DNA from: an uncultured Dorea sp.
GTDB taxonomy: Bacteria; Bacillota; Clostridia; Lachnospirales; Lachnospiraceae
NCBI GenBank assembly: GCA_910586965.1
Contig: CAJUMF010000004.1
Coordinates: 62,001-126,000, forward strand
Length of the DNA stretch: 64,000 nucleotides
Reading direction: 5' to 3'
The notes beneath the pieces are model-generated. The model was not told the origin of the DNA and did not search any database. It saw nothing but the letters and a program-made list of their open reading frames with translations. Both the position numbers and the translations under genes were made by a program. This document shows, piece after piece, positions 42,393 through 51,227 of the stretch (positions within the stretch are counted from its first letter, which is position 1; every line of letters starts with the position of its first letter).

Positions 42393-43955
42393 ATGAGCAG
42401 AAGAGAAGCGCCGGGAGGTGCGAAACGGGGATTGTTCCGCATTATATTCAGCCGTGCAGGGATATTTCTCATATTGGTATTGATACAATTTGGCGTATTT
42501 GTTGCTACTACTTTCCATTTGCGGGAGTATACATTTTACATATATGGAGTATTCACGATTCTGCGGGTGGCGGTTATTATTTATATTATCAACCGGAAGG
42601 GGAATCCGGCGTTTAAAATTACCTGGATCTTGTGTGTTCTTGCTTTTCCCATTGTAGGGACGATGTTTTATGTCTATGTGGAGATGCAGGTTGGAACTTC
42701 GTTTTTGCAGCAGCGTCTCACGGAGTTAAAGCTGGAAACTGTGCCATTTATGCAGCAGGAGCAGGATGTGGTGGATGCTATATGGGCGAGTAAATCGGCC
42801 AATGCGCATCTTTCTTATTTTTTGTCCAAACGATTGGGGTTTCCTACATACAGGAATACGTCGGTGAAGTATTTTCCGCTGGGAGAATACAAGTTTAAAT
42901 ATATGATACACGAACTTAAAAGAGCAAAAAAGTTCATTTTTATGGAATATTTTATTGTAGATGAAGGATATATGTGGGATAAGCTTCTGGAAATCTTAAT
43001 GCAGAAGGCTGAAGAAGGGGTGGAAGTAAGGTTTATGTATGACGGCATGTGCGCCATCAGCCTTCTTCCTTATGGATATCCGGAGCAGCTTAAAAAATAT
43101 GGTATCAAGTGTAAGATGGCAAATGCAGTAAAGCCCTTTCTTTCTACCACTCAGAATAACAGAGACCACCGAAAGATCTGTGTCATAGACGGAAAGACAG
43201 CATTTACCGGAGGAGTGAACCTGGCGGATGAATATATCAATAAAAAAGTCCGCTTTGGGCACTGGAAGGATACGGCGGTTATGCTCAAAGGGGATGCGGT
43301 GCAGAGCTTTACCATGATGTTTCTTGAGATGTGGAATGTTACGGAGAGAAAGCAGGAGAATTATAAGCGCTATCTGACGCCGAAGAGGAAGGAGCTTAAG
43401 AGGGAGTATGGATATGTGATTCCCTACGCGGACAGTCCCTTTGACAATGAAAATGTGGGGGAGGAAGTATATTTCCATATATTAAATCATGCGAAAAAAT
43501 ATGTGCATATTATGACGCCTTACTTGATCCTGGACAATGAGATGATCACAACTCTTACAAGAGTTGCTAAGAGCGGGATTGATGTGGTGATCATTATGCC
43601 TCATATTCCGGATAAATGGTATGCGTTTGTAGTGGCCCAGACTTACTACCAGGAGTTGATTGAGAGCGGTGTGCAGATTTATGAATACACGCCGGGCTTT
43701 GTACATGCAAAGGTATTTGTCAGTGATGACGATACGGCGACGGTGGGCACCGTTAACCTGGATTACCGCAGTCTTTATCTGCATTTTGAGTGCGGAGCGT
43801 TTATCTACAATAATTCGGAGATAGATCGGATAGAACGGGATTTTCAACAGACGTTGAAGCATTGTCACAAGGTGACGCTTATGGAGGTAAAGAAACGGAC
43901 GATGCTCACGAAGCTGGTCGGACAGGTATTGCGTCTTGTGGCGCCATTGATGTAA
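42393..43955 (+). CDS. cls: cardiolipin synthase
   Basis: Joins two phosphatidylglycerols into cardiolipin at the membrane. The 520-aa protein has two N-terminal membrane helices (about 20-42 and 48-75) and two phospholipase D motifs. The first, HRKICVIDGKTAFTGGVN, is near residue 250; the second, HAKVFVSDDDTATVGTVN, is near 435. Both HKD sites are intact. The ribosome site contains a run of seven Gs (42381-42387) just before ATG 42393. It stands alone between the LEA-like gene and purA. Confidence 0.95.
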   Translation: MSRREAPGGAKRGLFRIIFSRAGIFLILVLIQFGVFVATTFHLREYTFYIYGVFTILRVAVIIYIINRKGNPAFKITWILCVLAFPIVGTMFYVYVEMQVGTSFLQQRLTELKLETVPFMQQEQDVVDAIWASKSANAHLSYFLSKRLGFPTYRNTSVKYFPLGEYKFKYMIHELKRAKKFIFMEYFIVDEGYMWDKLLEILMQKAEEGVEVRFMYDGMCAISLLPYGYPEQLKKYGIKCKMANAVKPFLSTTQNNRDHRKICVIDGKTAFTGGVNLADEYINKKVRFGHWKDTAVMLKGDAVQSFTMMFLEMWNVTERKQENYKRYLTPKRKELKREYGYVIPYADSPFDNENVGEEVYFHILNHAKKYVHIMTPYLILDNEMITTLTRVAKSGIDVVIIMPHIPDKWYAFVVAQTYYQELIESGVQIYEYTPGFVHAKVFVSDDDTATVGTVNLDYRSLYLHFECGAFIYNNSEIDRIERDFQQTLKHCHKVTLMEVKKRTMLTKLVGQVLRLVAPLM

Positions 43956-43960
43956 AACAG

Positions 43961-43989
43961 TTTACAGATATAGGAAAATATAGTATAAT
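43961..43989 (+). promoter_or_regulatory. promoter for purA
   Basis: TTTACA at 43961-43966, a 17-base spacer and TATAAT at 43984-43989. Confidence 0.8.
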
Positions 43990-44059
43990 GCATAGGGTGG
44001 TTTTATAAAAAACTGCTAAATTGAAGGTCAATTAGGTTGACAACATAGGAGGAATTCAT

Positions 44060-45340
44060 ATGGTAAAAGCAGTAGTCGGTGCGAACTGGGGCGATGAGGG
44101 CAAGGGCAAGATTACGGATATGCTTGCGAGAGAGGCTGATATTATCGTGCGTTTCCAGGGCGGCGCGAACGCGGGGCATACAATTATCAATAATTATGGT
44201 AAATTTGCGTTGCATACCTTGCCGTCAGGAGTGTTTTACGATCATACAACCAGCATTATCGGAAATGGCGTTGCGCTGGATATCCCGGTATTGTTTAAAG
44301 AAGTACAGTCCATTGTGGACAGAGATGTGCCGATGCCAAAGATTCTTGTATCTGACCGGGCACAGATGGTCATGTCCTACCACAAGAACTTTGATGCATA
44401 TGAGGAGGAACGGCTGGGCGGGAAATCTTTTGGCTCCACCAAGTCGGGGATTGCTCCGTTCTATTCAGACAAATACGCGAAAGTCGGATTCCAGGTCAGT
44501 GAGTTGTTTGACGATGATCTGCTGAAAGAGAAGGTAGTTCGGGTAGCGGAGCAGAAGAATGTTCTTTTAGAGCACCTTTATCATAAGCCATTGATTCATC
44601 CGGATGATCTATATAATGAGCTTCAGGAATATAAAAAGATGATCGAGCCGTTTGTGTGTGATACATCTCTGTTCCTTTTTGAAGCTATAAAGAATGGAAA
44701 GAATATTCTGTTGGAGGGACAGTTAGGCTCTCTTAAGGATCCGGATCACGGGATTTATCCGATGGTCACATCATCTTCCACGCTGGCCGGCTATGGCGCC
44801 ATTGGAGCCGGGATACCTCCTTATGAGATTCAGAAGATTATTACGGTATGCAAGGCGTATTCGAGTGCAGTGGGAGCCGGCGCATTTGTAAGTGAGATAT
44901 TCGGTGAGGAAGCGGACGAGCTGAGACGCCGCGGAGGAGACGGCGGTGAGTTTGGTGCGACGACCGGGCGTCCGAGACGTATGGGGTGGTTTGATTGTGT
45001 GGCGTCCAAGTATGGATGCAGGATGCAGGGAACTACCGATGTGGCGTTTACAGTGTTGGATGTACTGGGGTATCTGGATGAGATTCCGGTCTGTACCGGA
45101 TATGAGATTGACGGGAAGGTGACTACAGAGTTTCCGCCCACACATTTGCTTGAGAAGGCAAGGCCGGTGCTTGAAAAGCTACCGGGATGGAAGAGCGACA
45201 TCAGCGGTATCAAAGAGTATGAGAAGCTTCCGGAGAACTGCCGCAGGTACATTGAGTTTGTAGAGGAGCATATTGGTTATCCGATTACTATGGTTTCTAA
45301 CGGACCGGGAAGAGAGGATATTATTTACAGGGAAAGGTAA
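44060..45340 (+). CDS. purA: adenylosuccinate synthetase
   Basis: Forms adenylosuccinate from IMP, aspartate and GTP in AMP synthesis. The 426-aa length is typical. GANWGDEGKGKITD is the GTP P-loop and catalytic Asp, GGANAGHTI carries the catalytic His, and GATTGRPRRMGWFD and VAFTVLDVLGY are the downstream family blocks. TAGGAGGA lies before the ATG. It has its own promoter. It is not clustered with purL in this window, so coordination would be in trans. Confidence 0.97.
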   Translation: MVKAVVGANWGDEGKGKITDMLAREADIIVRFQGGANAGHTIINNYGKFALHTLPSGVFYDHTTSIIGNGVALDIPVLFKEVQSIVDRDVPMPKILVSDRAQMVMSYHKNFDAYEEERLGGKSFGSTKSGIAPFYSDKYAKVGFQVSELFDDDLLKEKVVRVAEQKNVLLEHLYHKPLIHPDDLYNELQEYKKMIEPFVCDTSLFLFEAIKNGKNILLEGQLGSLKDPDHGIYPMVTSSSTLAGYGAIGAGIPPYEIQKIITVCKAYSSAVGAGAFVSEIFGEEADELRRRGGDGGEFGATTGRPRRMGWFDCVASKYGCRMQGTTDVAFTVLDVLGYLDEIPVCTGYEIDGKVTTEFPPTHLLEKARPVLEKLPGWKSDISGIKEYEKLPENCRRYIEFVEEHIGYPITMVSNGPGREDIIYRER

Positions 45341-45500
45341 GTGTTATTTAAGAAATTCTTTAGCTGGTTTTCAGAATTGCGACACACTATATCCATAATT
45401 GTAAATTATACTATCAGCATATCAGAAAAGAGTCATAGTTTTCAGTTTTGATTCATATACTGATAAAAGCGGAGTATAGAGAATGAATGGAGGTAGATTT

Positions 45501-45659
45501 ATGTGGCAGAAAAGTGAGAATGAAAATCAGGAGAATCTTTCAATAGAAGAATACCTTGTAAGGAGAAAAAATATCAGCGAGGATTGCAAGAACAGAGACA
45601 GGCAAGGACTTACGTTACCTGAAAGCAGAAAGTGGATTTTTGCGGAATTGTATATGTGA
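45501..45659 (+). CDS. small 52-residue protein of unknown function
   Basis: ATG 45501 lies 8 bases after GGAGG and reads 52 codons to TGA 45657-45659. The product is rich in Glu, Asn, Lys and Arg, for example NLSIEEYLVRRKNIS, with no membrane segment. The clean ribosome site and the terminator that follows at once support a real gene. No family is recognised. The rest of the 380-base gap (45341-45500) shows AT-rich promoter-like sequence such as TTATACT. Confidence 0.55.
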   Translation: MWQKSENENQENLSIEEYLVRRKNISEDCKNRDRQGLTLPESRKWIFAELYM

Positions 45660-45686
45660 TTCGGATACATAAGAAATGAATATTTT

Positions 45687-45722
45687 AAGGGCAGGCTCTT
45701 ATAATGTGAGCCTGCTCTTTTA
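45687..45722. terminator. bidirectional terminator, small protein and convergent gene
   Basis: GGGCAGGCTC pairs with GAGCCTGCTC across a 9-nt loop, with T on one side and A on the other. It ends the 52-aa gene and also the minus-strand gene whose stop lies at 45720. Confidence 0.85.
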
Positions 45723-45944
45723 CAGGTCATCTTCATTAAAGTCAGAGTCCTCTCTTTTCAGAATCCGGTATACCAGCATATATGCATATAGAAAGACGGG
45801 GACGATCACTGTGCAGGCGATGGATGCTTTGAGAAACATTCGTGCATGATCAGAACCAATCAGCGCAAATACAAGGGTAGCGGCGTACATTGCGAAGAGA
45901 AGAAGGGCACCTGTGAGTGCAAGAATCCGTTTTGTTTTTTTCAT
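45720..45944 (-). CDS. small two-helix membrane protein
   Basis: A 74-aa protein with basic N-terminus KKTKR, membrane helices at about 6-28 and 36-58, and an acidic C-terminal tail SDFNEDDL. The start at 45944 follows AAAGGA with suitable spacing on the minus strand; an ATG three codons upstream sits on the ribosome site. No named family is recognised. It faces the 52-aa gene across a shared terminator. Confidence 0.75.
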   Translation of the reverse strand: MKKTKRILALTGALLLFAMYAATLVFALIGSDHARMFLKASIACTVIVPVFLYAYMLVYRILKREDSDFNEDDL

Positions 45945-46048
45945 AAGAATCATCCTTTACATCTAAGTTGGATTTTAGTATACTATTGGGGTACATTATA
46001 TAGGAAAAATAATAAAAAAGCAAATATATTACAAAGGAGTATAGGAAT

Positions 46049-46555
46049 ATGAGCCGTACATTATTAGAACAGTGGAGAGATATCGCATATGATGAGAATG
46101 CTGACAGGGGAAGGCTGCAGAAATTCTGGGGCAGTTATTTCCAGATTGAGAAGGAGATCTATGAGCAGCTTCTTGAGAATCCGGAGGAGGAAGTAAAAGG
46201 GACCGTAAAAGAACTTGCTGAAAAGTATGGGCAAGAAGTGATGACCATGGTTGGTTTTCTCGATGGTATCAATGAGAGCCTGAAGGAAGAAAATCCAATT
46301 GAGACAATGGATGAAGATACACAGGTGAGTCTGGTGTATGACACGGAGAAGCTTTATAAGAATATGGTAGCTGCAAAAGCAGATTGGCTGTATGAGCTTC
46401 CCCAGTGGAAAAAGATATATTCTGAGGAGGAGCTTAAGCGGTTGTATAAGGAGCAGAAGGAATCCACGACAATCCGCAAGGAGAAGAAGGTCGGGCGCAA
46501 TGATCCGTGTCCGTGCGGCTCCGGGAAAAAATATAAAAAATGCTGCGGGAAGTAA
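46049..46555 (+). CDS. SEC-C motif protein
   Basis: A 168-aa protein. Residues 1-135 are helical and acidic, and the C-terminus is a SEC-C zinc motif, [19 protein letters not shown], as in SecA tails. AAAGGAG precedes the ATG. Proteins of this type may bind ribosomes or SecB-like partners, but the function is not established. It lies just upstream of the Thr T-box promoter. Confidence 0.88.
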
Positions 46556-46575
46556 ACAAGGATAAAATCTCTTTG

Positions 46576-46603
46576 TTGACAAAGTGAGATTCGGTGTTAT
46601 AAT
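46576..46603 (+). promoter_or_regulatory. promoter of the Thr T-box operon
   Basis: TTGACA at 46576-46581, a 16-base spacer and TATAAT at 46598-46603. Confidence 0.85.
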
Positions 46604-46611
46604 GGTAAAGA

Positions 46612-46858
46612 AGTGAAAAGCGTTGAAGAGAAGAGTAGACTGGGAAAGAAATCGCAGAGAGAAAGGCCGTGAGTGCTGAGAGCCTTTTATTTCGGAACCT
46701 TTTGAAGACCACCTCCGAGCGGCTGCAAAACAGCACGGTGACTCCGTTATCGTCAGAATGAGTGGTTCCGGCATATGGCCGGTTCAAGCAGGGTGGAACC
46801 GCGAGATAAGATGACTCGTCCCTTACAGTTGACTGATGCTGTAAGGGATTCTTTTGTT
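46612..46858 (+). promoter_or_regulatory. T-box leader, Thr-specific (riboswitch)
   Basis: The T-box GGGTGGAACCGCGAG lies at 46791-46805. The specifier is ACC at 46708-46710 in the context GAAG-ACC-A, the same frame as the Cys leader at 31.4 kb. The terminator pairs CCCTTACAG with CTGTAAGGG and runs into a T-rich tail. Uncharged tRNA-Thr (GGT, present at 35.7 kb) should induce the thioesterase-thrS operon. Confidence 0.93.
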
Positions 46859-46889
46859 TTTGAAGGATAAAGCATTGGAGGTGATGAAG

Positions 46890-47327
46890 ATGTACAGGCG
46901 TAAAGTGTTTTACTATGAGACAGACCAGATGGGGATTGTCCATCATTCGAATTATATCCGGTGGTTTGAAGAGGCGAGGATTGATTATATGGAGCAGTTG
47001 GGACTGGGTTATGACAAGATGGAAGAGCAGGGAATTATAAGTCCGGTGCTTTCTGTGGAAGCCAGTTATCTGCGGATGCTCCATTTTGGAGATTCGGTGG
47101 AAATTGAGTCGTGGGTGAAGGAATACAACGGCATCAAGCTTACGGTTGGATATGAGATTGTAAGCGACCGGACGGGGAAGGTGCATTGCAGAGGTGTTTC
47201 CAGACATTGTTTCCTGGACCGAACCGGACGGCCTCTGGCGCTGAAACAGTCCTGCCCGGAATTTCACGGGTTATTTATGAAGGCGTTGGAGGCTCATAAA
47301 AAAGCGAAGCAGAAAGAAAAAAATTGA
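46890..47327 (+). CDS. YbgC/4HBT-type acyl-CoA thioesterase
   Basis: A 145-aa hotdog-fold thioesterase. YYETDQMGIVHHSNYIRWFEEAR at the N-terminus carries the catalytic Asp, and VSRHCFLDRTGRP is the closing strand. GGAGGTGA lies before ATG 46890. Known relatives hydrolyse short or aromatic acyl-CoA. It is the first gene downstream of the Thr T-box, with thrS 28 bases later, so it is expected to be induced by threonine limitation. The reason for that link is not known. Confidence 0.9.
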   Translation: MYRRKVFYYETDQMGIVHHSNYIRWFEEARIDYMEQLGLGYDKMEEQGIISPVLSVEASYLRMLHFGDSVEIESWVKEYNGIKLTVGYEIVSDRTGKVHCRGVSRHCFLDRTGRPLALKQSCPEFHGLFMKALEAHKKAKQKEKN

Positions 47328-47355
47328 AAAAAGATAAAAGAAAAGGAGACGAACT

Positions 47356-49281
47356 ATGAAGATTACATTGAAAGGCGGAACAGTAAAAGATTATGAAGGA
47401 AGAATATCCGTAATTGATATTGCAAAGGATATCAGTGAGGGATTGGCAAGAGCGGCAACATCCGCAAAGGTGAACGGAGAGACGGTCGACCTGCGTACGG
47501 AGATTGACGGGGATTGTGAGTTGGAAATCCTGACATTTGATTCCGAGGATGGAAAAGGTGCTTTCAACCATACTGCATCCCACATTATGGCGCAGGCGGT
47601 GAAGCGCCTGTATCCGGAGACAAAGCTTGCCATCGGTCCTTCCATTGCCAATGGATTCTATTATGATCTGGACCGGGAGACTCCGTTTGCGACGGAGGAT
47701 CTTGAGAAGATTGAGGCAGAGATGAAAAAGATTGTAAAGGAAAATCTGCCTCTTGAAAGGTTTACGAAGTCAAGGGAAGAGGCGATCTGTTATTTTAAAG
47801 AAAAAGATGAGCCATACAAGGTGGAATTGATTGAGGATTTGCCGGAGGGCGAGGAGATCAGCTTCTACAGTCAGGGGGAATTCACAGATCTGTGTGCGGG
47901 GCCGCATCTTATGTCTACGAAAGCGGTCAAGGCATTCAAGCTGACAAGCCTTGCCGGTGCATACTGGAGAGGCAATGAAAAGAACAAGATGCTGACAAGG
48001 ATCTATGGTGTGGCATATCCGAAAAAGGCAGAGCTCGATGAGTACCTTCATATGATGGAGGAGGCAAGAAAGCGTGACCACAGAAAGCTTGGCAGAGAAC
48101 TGGGACTGTTCATGATGTGCGAGGAAGGGCCGGGCTTTCCATTCTTCCTCCCCAAAGGAATGGTACTCAAAAATACGCTGCTTGATTACTGGAGAGACCT
48201 GCATAAGAAAAAAGGATATGTGGAGATTGCTACGCCGATTATCTTAAGCAGGCATCTGTGGGAGAATTCCGGTCACTGGGATCACTATAAAGACAATATG
48301 TATACAACGGTTATTGACGAGGAAGATTATGCAGTAAAGCCTATGAATTGCCCTGGCGGAATGCTCGTATACAAATCAGAGCCTCGTTCCTATAAAGATC
48401 TTCCGCTCCGTGCCGGCGAATTGGGACTCGTTCATCGTCATGAGAAATCCGGACAGCTTCATGGACTTATGCGTGTGCGCTGCTTTACGCAGGACGATGC
48501 CCATATCTTTATGACACCGGAGCAGATCCGGGATGAGATTAAAGGTGTGGCAGGGCTGATTGATGAGGTATACAGCTTGTTTGGGTTCAAGTATCATGTG
48601 GAGCTTTCTACACGCCCGGAGGACAGTATGGGAAGCGACGAGGATTGGGAGATGGCGACAGAAGGACTTCGGGGCGCTCTCGATGACCTGGGACTTGACT
48701 ATGTGGTAAATGAAGGCGACGGTGCGTTCTATGGTCCGAAGATTGACTTCCATCTGGAGGATTCTATCGGAAGGACATGGCAGTGCGGAACGATCCAGCT
48801 TGATATGCAGATGCCGCAGCGCTTTGATCTTGAATATACGGGAGCAGACGGTGAGAAGCATCGCCCGATCATGATCCACCGTGTAGCTTTTGGCTCTATT
48901 GAGCGCTTTATCGGAATACTTATTGAGCATTTTGCGGGTGCTTTCCCCACATGGCTGGCTCCGGTGCAGGTGAAAGTGCTTCCGATCTCCGACAAATATA
49001 TGGATTATGCGCAGCAAGTATTTCGCGGTTTAGAAGAAGAGGGAATCCGCGCAGAGATCGATACAAGAGCAGAAAAGATTGGGTATAAGATCCGTGAGGC
49101 GCAGATGAACAAGATTCCTTATATGCTTGTTGTAGGCGCAAAAGAGGAGGAAGAAAGGAAAGTTGCAGTAAGAAGCCGTTTTGCGGGAGACGAAGGGCAG
49201 AAGGAGCTCGGGGAATTTATTGATTCTGTAAAAGAAGAGATTGCATCAAGAGTTATCCGCGAAGTGACGAAGGAAGATTAA
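47356..49281 (+). CDS. thrS: threonyl-tRNA synthetase
   Basis: Charges tRNA-Thr; class II, 641 aa. In order: TGS domain (1-62), editing/SAD domain with HTASHIMAQAVKRLYP and the later CAGPHL zinc-type block, and a catalytic core with motif 2 in HRHEKSGQLHGLMRVRCF. CWQCG-type TWQCGTIQLD and the HRPIMIHRVAFGSIERF motif 3 follow, then the anticodon domain from about 540. AAAAGGAG lies before the ATG. It is second in the Thr T-box operon. Confidence 0.97.
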   Translation: MKITLKGGTVKDYEGRISVIDIAKDISEGLARAATSAKVNGETVDLRTEIDGDCELEILTFDSEDGKGAFNHTASHIMAQAVKRLYPETKLAIGPSIANGFYYDLDRETPFATEDLEKIEAEMKKIVKENLPLERFTKSREEAICYFKEKDEPYKVELIEDLPEGEEISFYSQGEFTDLCAGPHLMSTKAVKAFKLTSLAGAYWRGNEKNKMLTRIYGVAYPKKAELDEYLHMMEEARKRDHRKLGRELGLFMMCEEGPGFPFFLPKGMVLKNTLLDYWRDLHKKKGYVEIATPIILSRHLWENSGHWDHYKDNMYTTVIDEEDYAVKPMNCPGGMLVYKSEPRSYKDLPLRAGELGLVHRHEKSGQLHGLMRVRCFTQDDAHIFMTPEQIRDEIKGVAGLIDEVYSLFGFKYHVELSTRPEDSMGSDEDWEMATEGLRGALDDLGLDYVVNEGDGAFYGPKIDFHLEDSIGRTWQCGTIQLDMQMPQRFDLEYTGADGEKHRPIMIHRVAFGSIERFIGILIEHFAGAFPTWLAPVQVKVLPISDKYMDYAQQVFRGLEEEGIRAEIDTRAEKIGYKIREAQMNKIPYMLVVGAKEEEERKVAVRSRFAGDEGQKELGEFIDSVKEEIASRVIREVTKED

Positions 49282-49351
49282 CAATTTGTGGGTAAATTTT
49301 AGAATAAAGGGCATAATAACCTCGATATCAGTATAAGGAGGAGGTATATTT

Positions 49352-49675
49352 ATGCCAGAATTAAGATGTACGGTACAGACCTGTCTGCATAACAAAGATT
49401 TTTATTGTGATCTTGACGGAATCCGTGTAGGAGGGAACCAGGCTAAAAGCTCGGAAGAGACCTGCTGTGACAGCTTTGAGGAGAGAAAGGGAGATAGCTA
49501 CAGTAATGTGACAGGTAATGCGTCTCCTACAAGCAGCATTGATTGTAAGGCGACAGATTGTCAGTATAATGATAATTGTTCTTGCCATGCGGGGAAGATC
49601 AGTGTGGAAGGAAGCCAGGCATGTCAGTGCGAACAGACAGAATGTGCAACATTTACCTGCGGGTGCCGAAAATAA
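49352..49675 (+). CDS. DUF1540 protein, two repeats
   Basis: A 107-aa Cys-rich protein with two DUF1540 units. The first (about 5-47) begins LRCTVQTCLHNKDFYC and ends ETCCDSF; the second (about 62-105) begins IDCKATDCQYNDNCSC and ends ECATF. The spaced Cys resemble a small metal-binding or disulfide knuckle. AAGGAGG precedes the ATG. The family is widespread in spore-forming Clostridia and its function is unknown. Confidence 0.9.
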   Translation: MPELRCTVQTCLHNKDFYCDLDGIRVGGNQAKSSEETCCDSFEERKGDSYSNVTGNASPTSSIDCKATDCQYNDNCSCHAGKISVEGSQACQCEQTECATFTCGCRK

Positions 49676-49695
49676 TATTTTCATGCAGAAGTGTA

Positions 49696-49727
49696 AAAGG
49701 AACGCCTGAAAAAGGGGTTCCTTTTTG
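49696..49727 (+). terminator. terminator after the DUF1540 gene
   Basis: AGGAACGCC pairs with GGGGTTCCT and ends in T5. Confidence 0.8.
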
Positions 49728-49728
49728 G

Positions 49729-49757
49729 TTGACGAGGAAAGTTTCCGATAGTATAAT
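49729..49757 (+). promoter_or_regulatory. promoter for the AI-2E family gene
   Basis: TTGACG at 49729-49734, a 17-base spacer and TATAAT at 49752-49757. Confidence 0.8.
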
Positions 49758-49791
49758 TACTATTGATTGTTTTAAGGAAGAGGAACTGGTC

Positions 49792-51213
49792 ATGGACGAA
49801 GAAAAAGATATATTGGAAAATGAAAAAGAGAAAAGACGGAAGAGGGATTATGGCGCGGAGAATGCATATTATAGCGCCAGGCCGCAGTTTGGTGCAAAGG
49901 GGCCTTCTAAGCTCAGACAGCAATTTGGAAGAGGGATCACAGTATTCCTTGTTGTGGCGGCAAGTATTATGTTTTACTTTGCGCTTTTGCGTCTTACCAA
50001 TCTTTCGGCACTTTTGAAGGAAGTGATCGGAGTTCTGCAGCCGGTTATATATGGCTGCGTGATTGCATATTTGCTGAATCCTATTGTAAATAATGTGGAC
50101 AAGTATTTGCTTCCGGTTTTAGAGCGAAATATGAAAAAGAAGGAGAGTGCCCAAAAAGTCTCCCGGAGTCTTGGCGTGCTTACGGCAGTGCTTTTTCTGA
50201 TTTTTTTAATTGTGACATTATGTAATCTGCTCATACCGGAATTATATTACAGTATTCGCAATATGATATTTACACTGCCAGGGCAGCTCAATAATCTTGT
50301 GGCAGTACTCAATGAGATGGCTACCAGTGATACGACTACCAGCGCCTTTCTTAAGACGGCTGTGGAGGAAGGGACCCACATGTTAGAGACATGGCTTCGG
50401 ACAGATCTTCTGGCTAAGACCAATGAACTGATGTCCAACCTTACAGTAGGGGTGATCAATGTTATCAGTACATTGTTTGATTTTGTGATCGGACTGATTG
50501 TGTCTATCTATATCCTCTTTAGCAAAGAGACATTTACCTCTCAGTGTAAAAAGAGTATTTACGCATTGTTCACGCCTCACCGTGCGAATATGATCCTTCA
50601 CTTTACGACGAAGAGCAATGAGATATTTGGTGGGTTTGTTATTGGGAAGATCATTGATTCGGCTATTATAGGCGTACTGTGTTTTTGCGGACTGTCGGTG
50701 CTGGATATGCCGTATGTGATGCTGATCAGCGTGATCGTGGGTGTAACAAATGTGATCCCCTTTTTTGGACCTTACATAGGTGCGGTGCCGAGCACGATAT
50801 TGATAATGCTGAGCGATCCTATGAAGGGGTTGTATTTTGTTATTTTTATTCTTGTGCTGCAGCAGTTTGACGGCAATATACTTGGACCGAAAATTCTCGG
50901 TAATTCAACGGGACTGTCGGCGTTCTGGGTAATCGTAGCGATCTTACTTGGAGGAGGATTGTTTGGATTTGTGGGAATGGTTATGGGAGTTCCCACATTT
51001 GCGGTGTTATATTATGTAGCAGAGCTGATCGTGAACAGTAAGCTTGAGAGAAAGAATCTTCCGGCTTCCTCAAAAATGTATGATCCGGTAAGCTATGTGG
51101 ATGATGAAGGAAACTACATGTCTGGGAAAGAAGAAGAAAAAATGGAAAAAATCGTTGAAGAGGTCGTTGAGGATCTGGAGAAAGAAGCTGGAGAGTCTTC
51201 GGAAGAAAAATAG
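49792..51213 (+). CDS. AI-2E family transporter (PerM/YdiK-like)
   Basis: A 473-aa multi-pass protein of the AI-2E_transport family, with about eight membrane helices. The N-terminus is charged, TM1/TM2 lie near 45-95, a helical extracytoplasmic part follows, and the Pro/Gly-rich VTNVIPFFGPYIGAVPS segment is the family signature. The C-terminus is acidic and coiled. The ATG at 49792 has AAGGAAGAGG 8 bases upstream. Family members have been linked to autoinducer or Na+/H+ export; substrate here is unproven, though luxS is present at 61.8 kb. metA follows 14 bases later. Confidence 0.92.
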   Translation: MDEEKDILENEKEKRRKRDYGAENAYYSARPQFGAKGPSKLRQQFGRGITVFLVVAASIMFYFALLRLTNLSALLKEVIGVLQPVIYGCVIAYLLNPIVNNVDKYLLPVLERNMKKKESAQKVSRSLGVLTAVLFLIFLIVTLCNLLIPELYYSIRNMIFTLPGQLNNLVAVLNEMATSDTTTSAFLKTAVEEGTHMLETWLRTDLLAKTNELMSNLTVGVINVISTLFDFVIGLIVSIYILFSKETFTSQCKKSIYALFTPHRANMILHFTTKSNEIFGGFVIGKIIDSAIIGVLCFCGLSVLDMPYVMLISVIVGVTNVIPFFGPYIGAVPSTILIMLSDPMKGLYFVIFILVLQQFDGNILGPKILGNSTGLSAFWVIVAILLGGGLFGFVGMVMGVPTFAVLYYVAELIVNSKLERKNLPASSKMYDPVSYVDDEGNYMSGKEEEKMEKIVEEVVEDLEKEAGESSEEK

Positions 51214-51227
51214 AGGGAGGATGGACT

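Noticed and set aside
51214..51227. S-box or other methionine riboswitch before metA
   Set aside because: Only 14 bases separate metA from the upstream gene, and no SAM-riboswitch fold is seen before the AI-2E gene.
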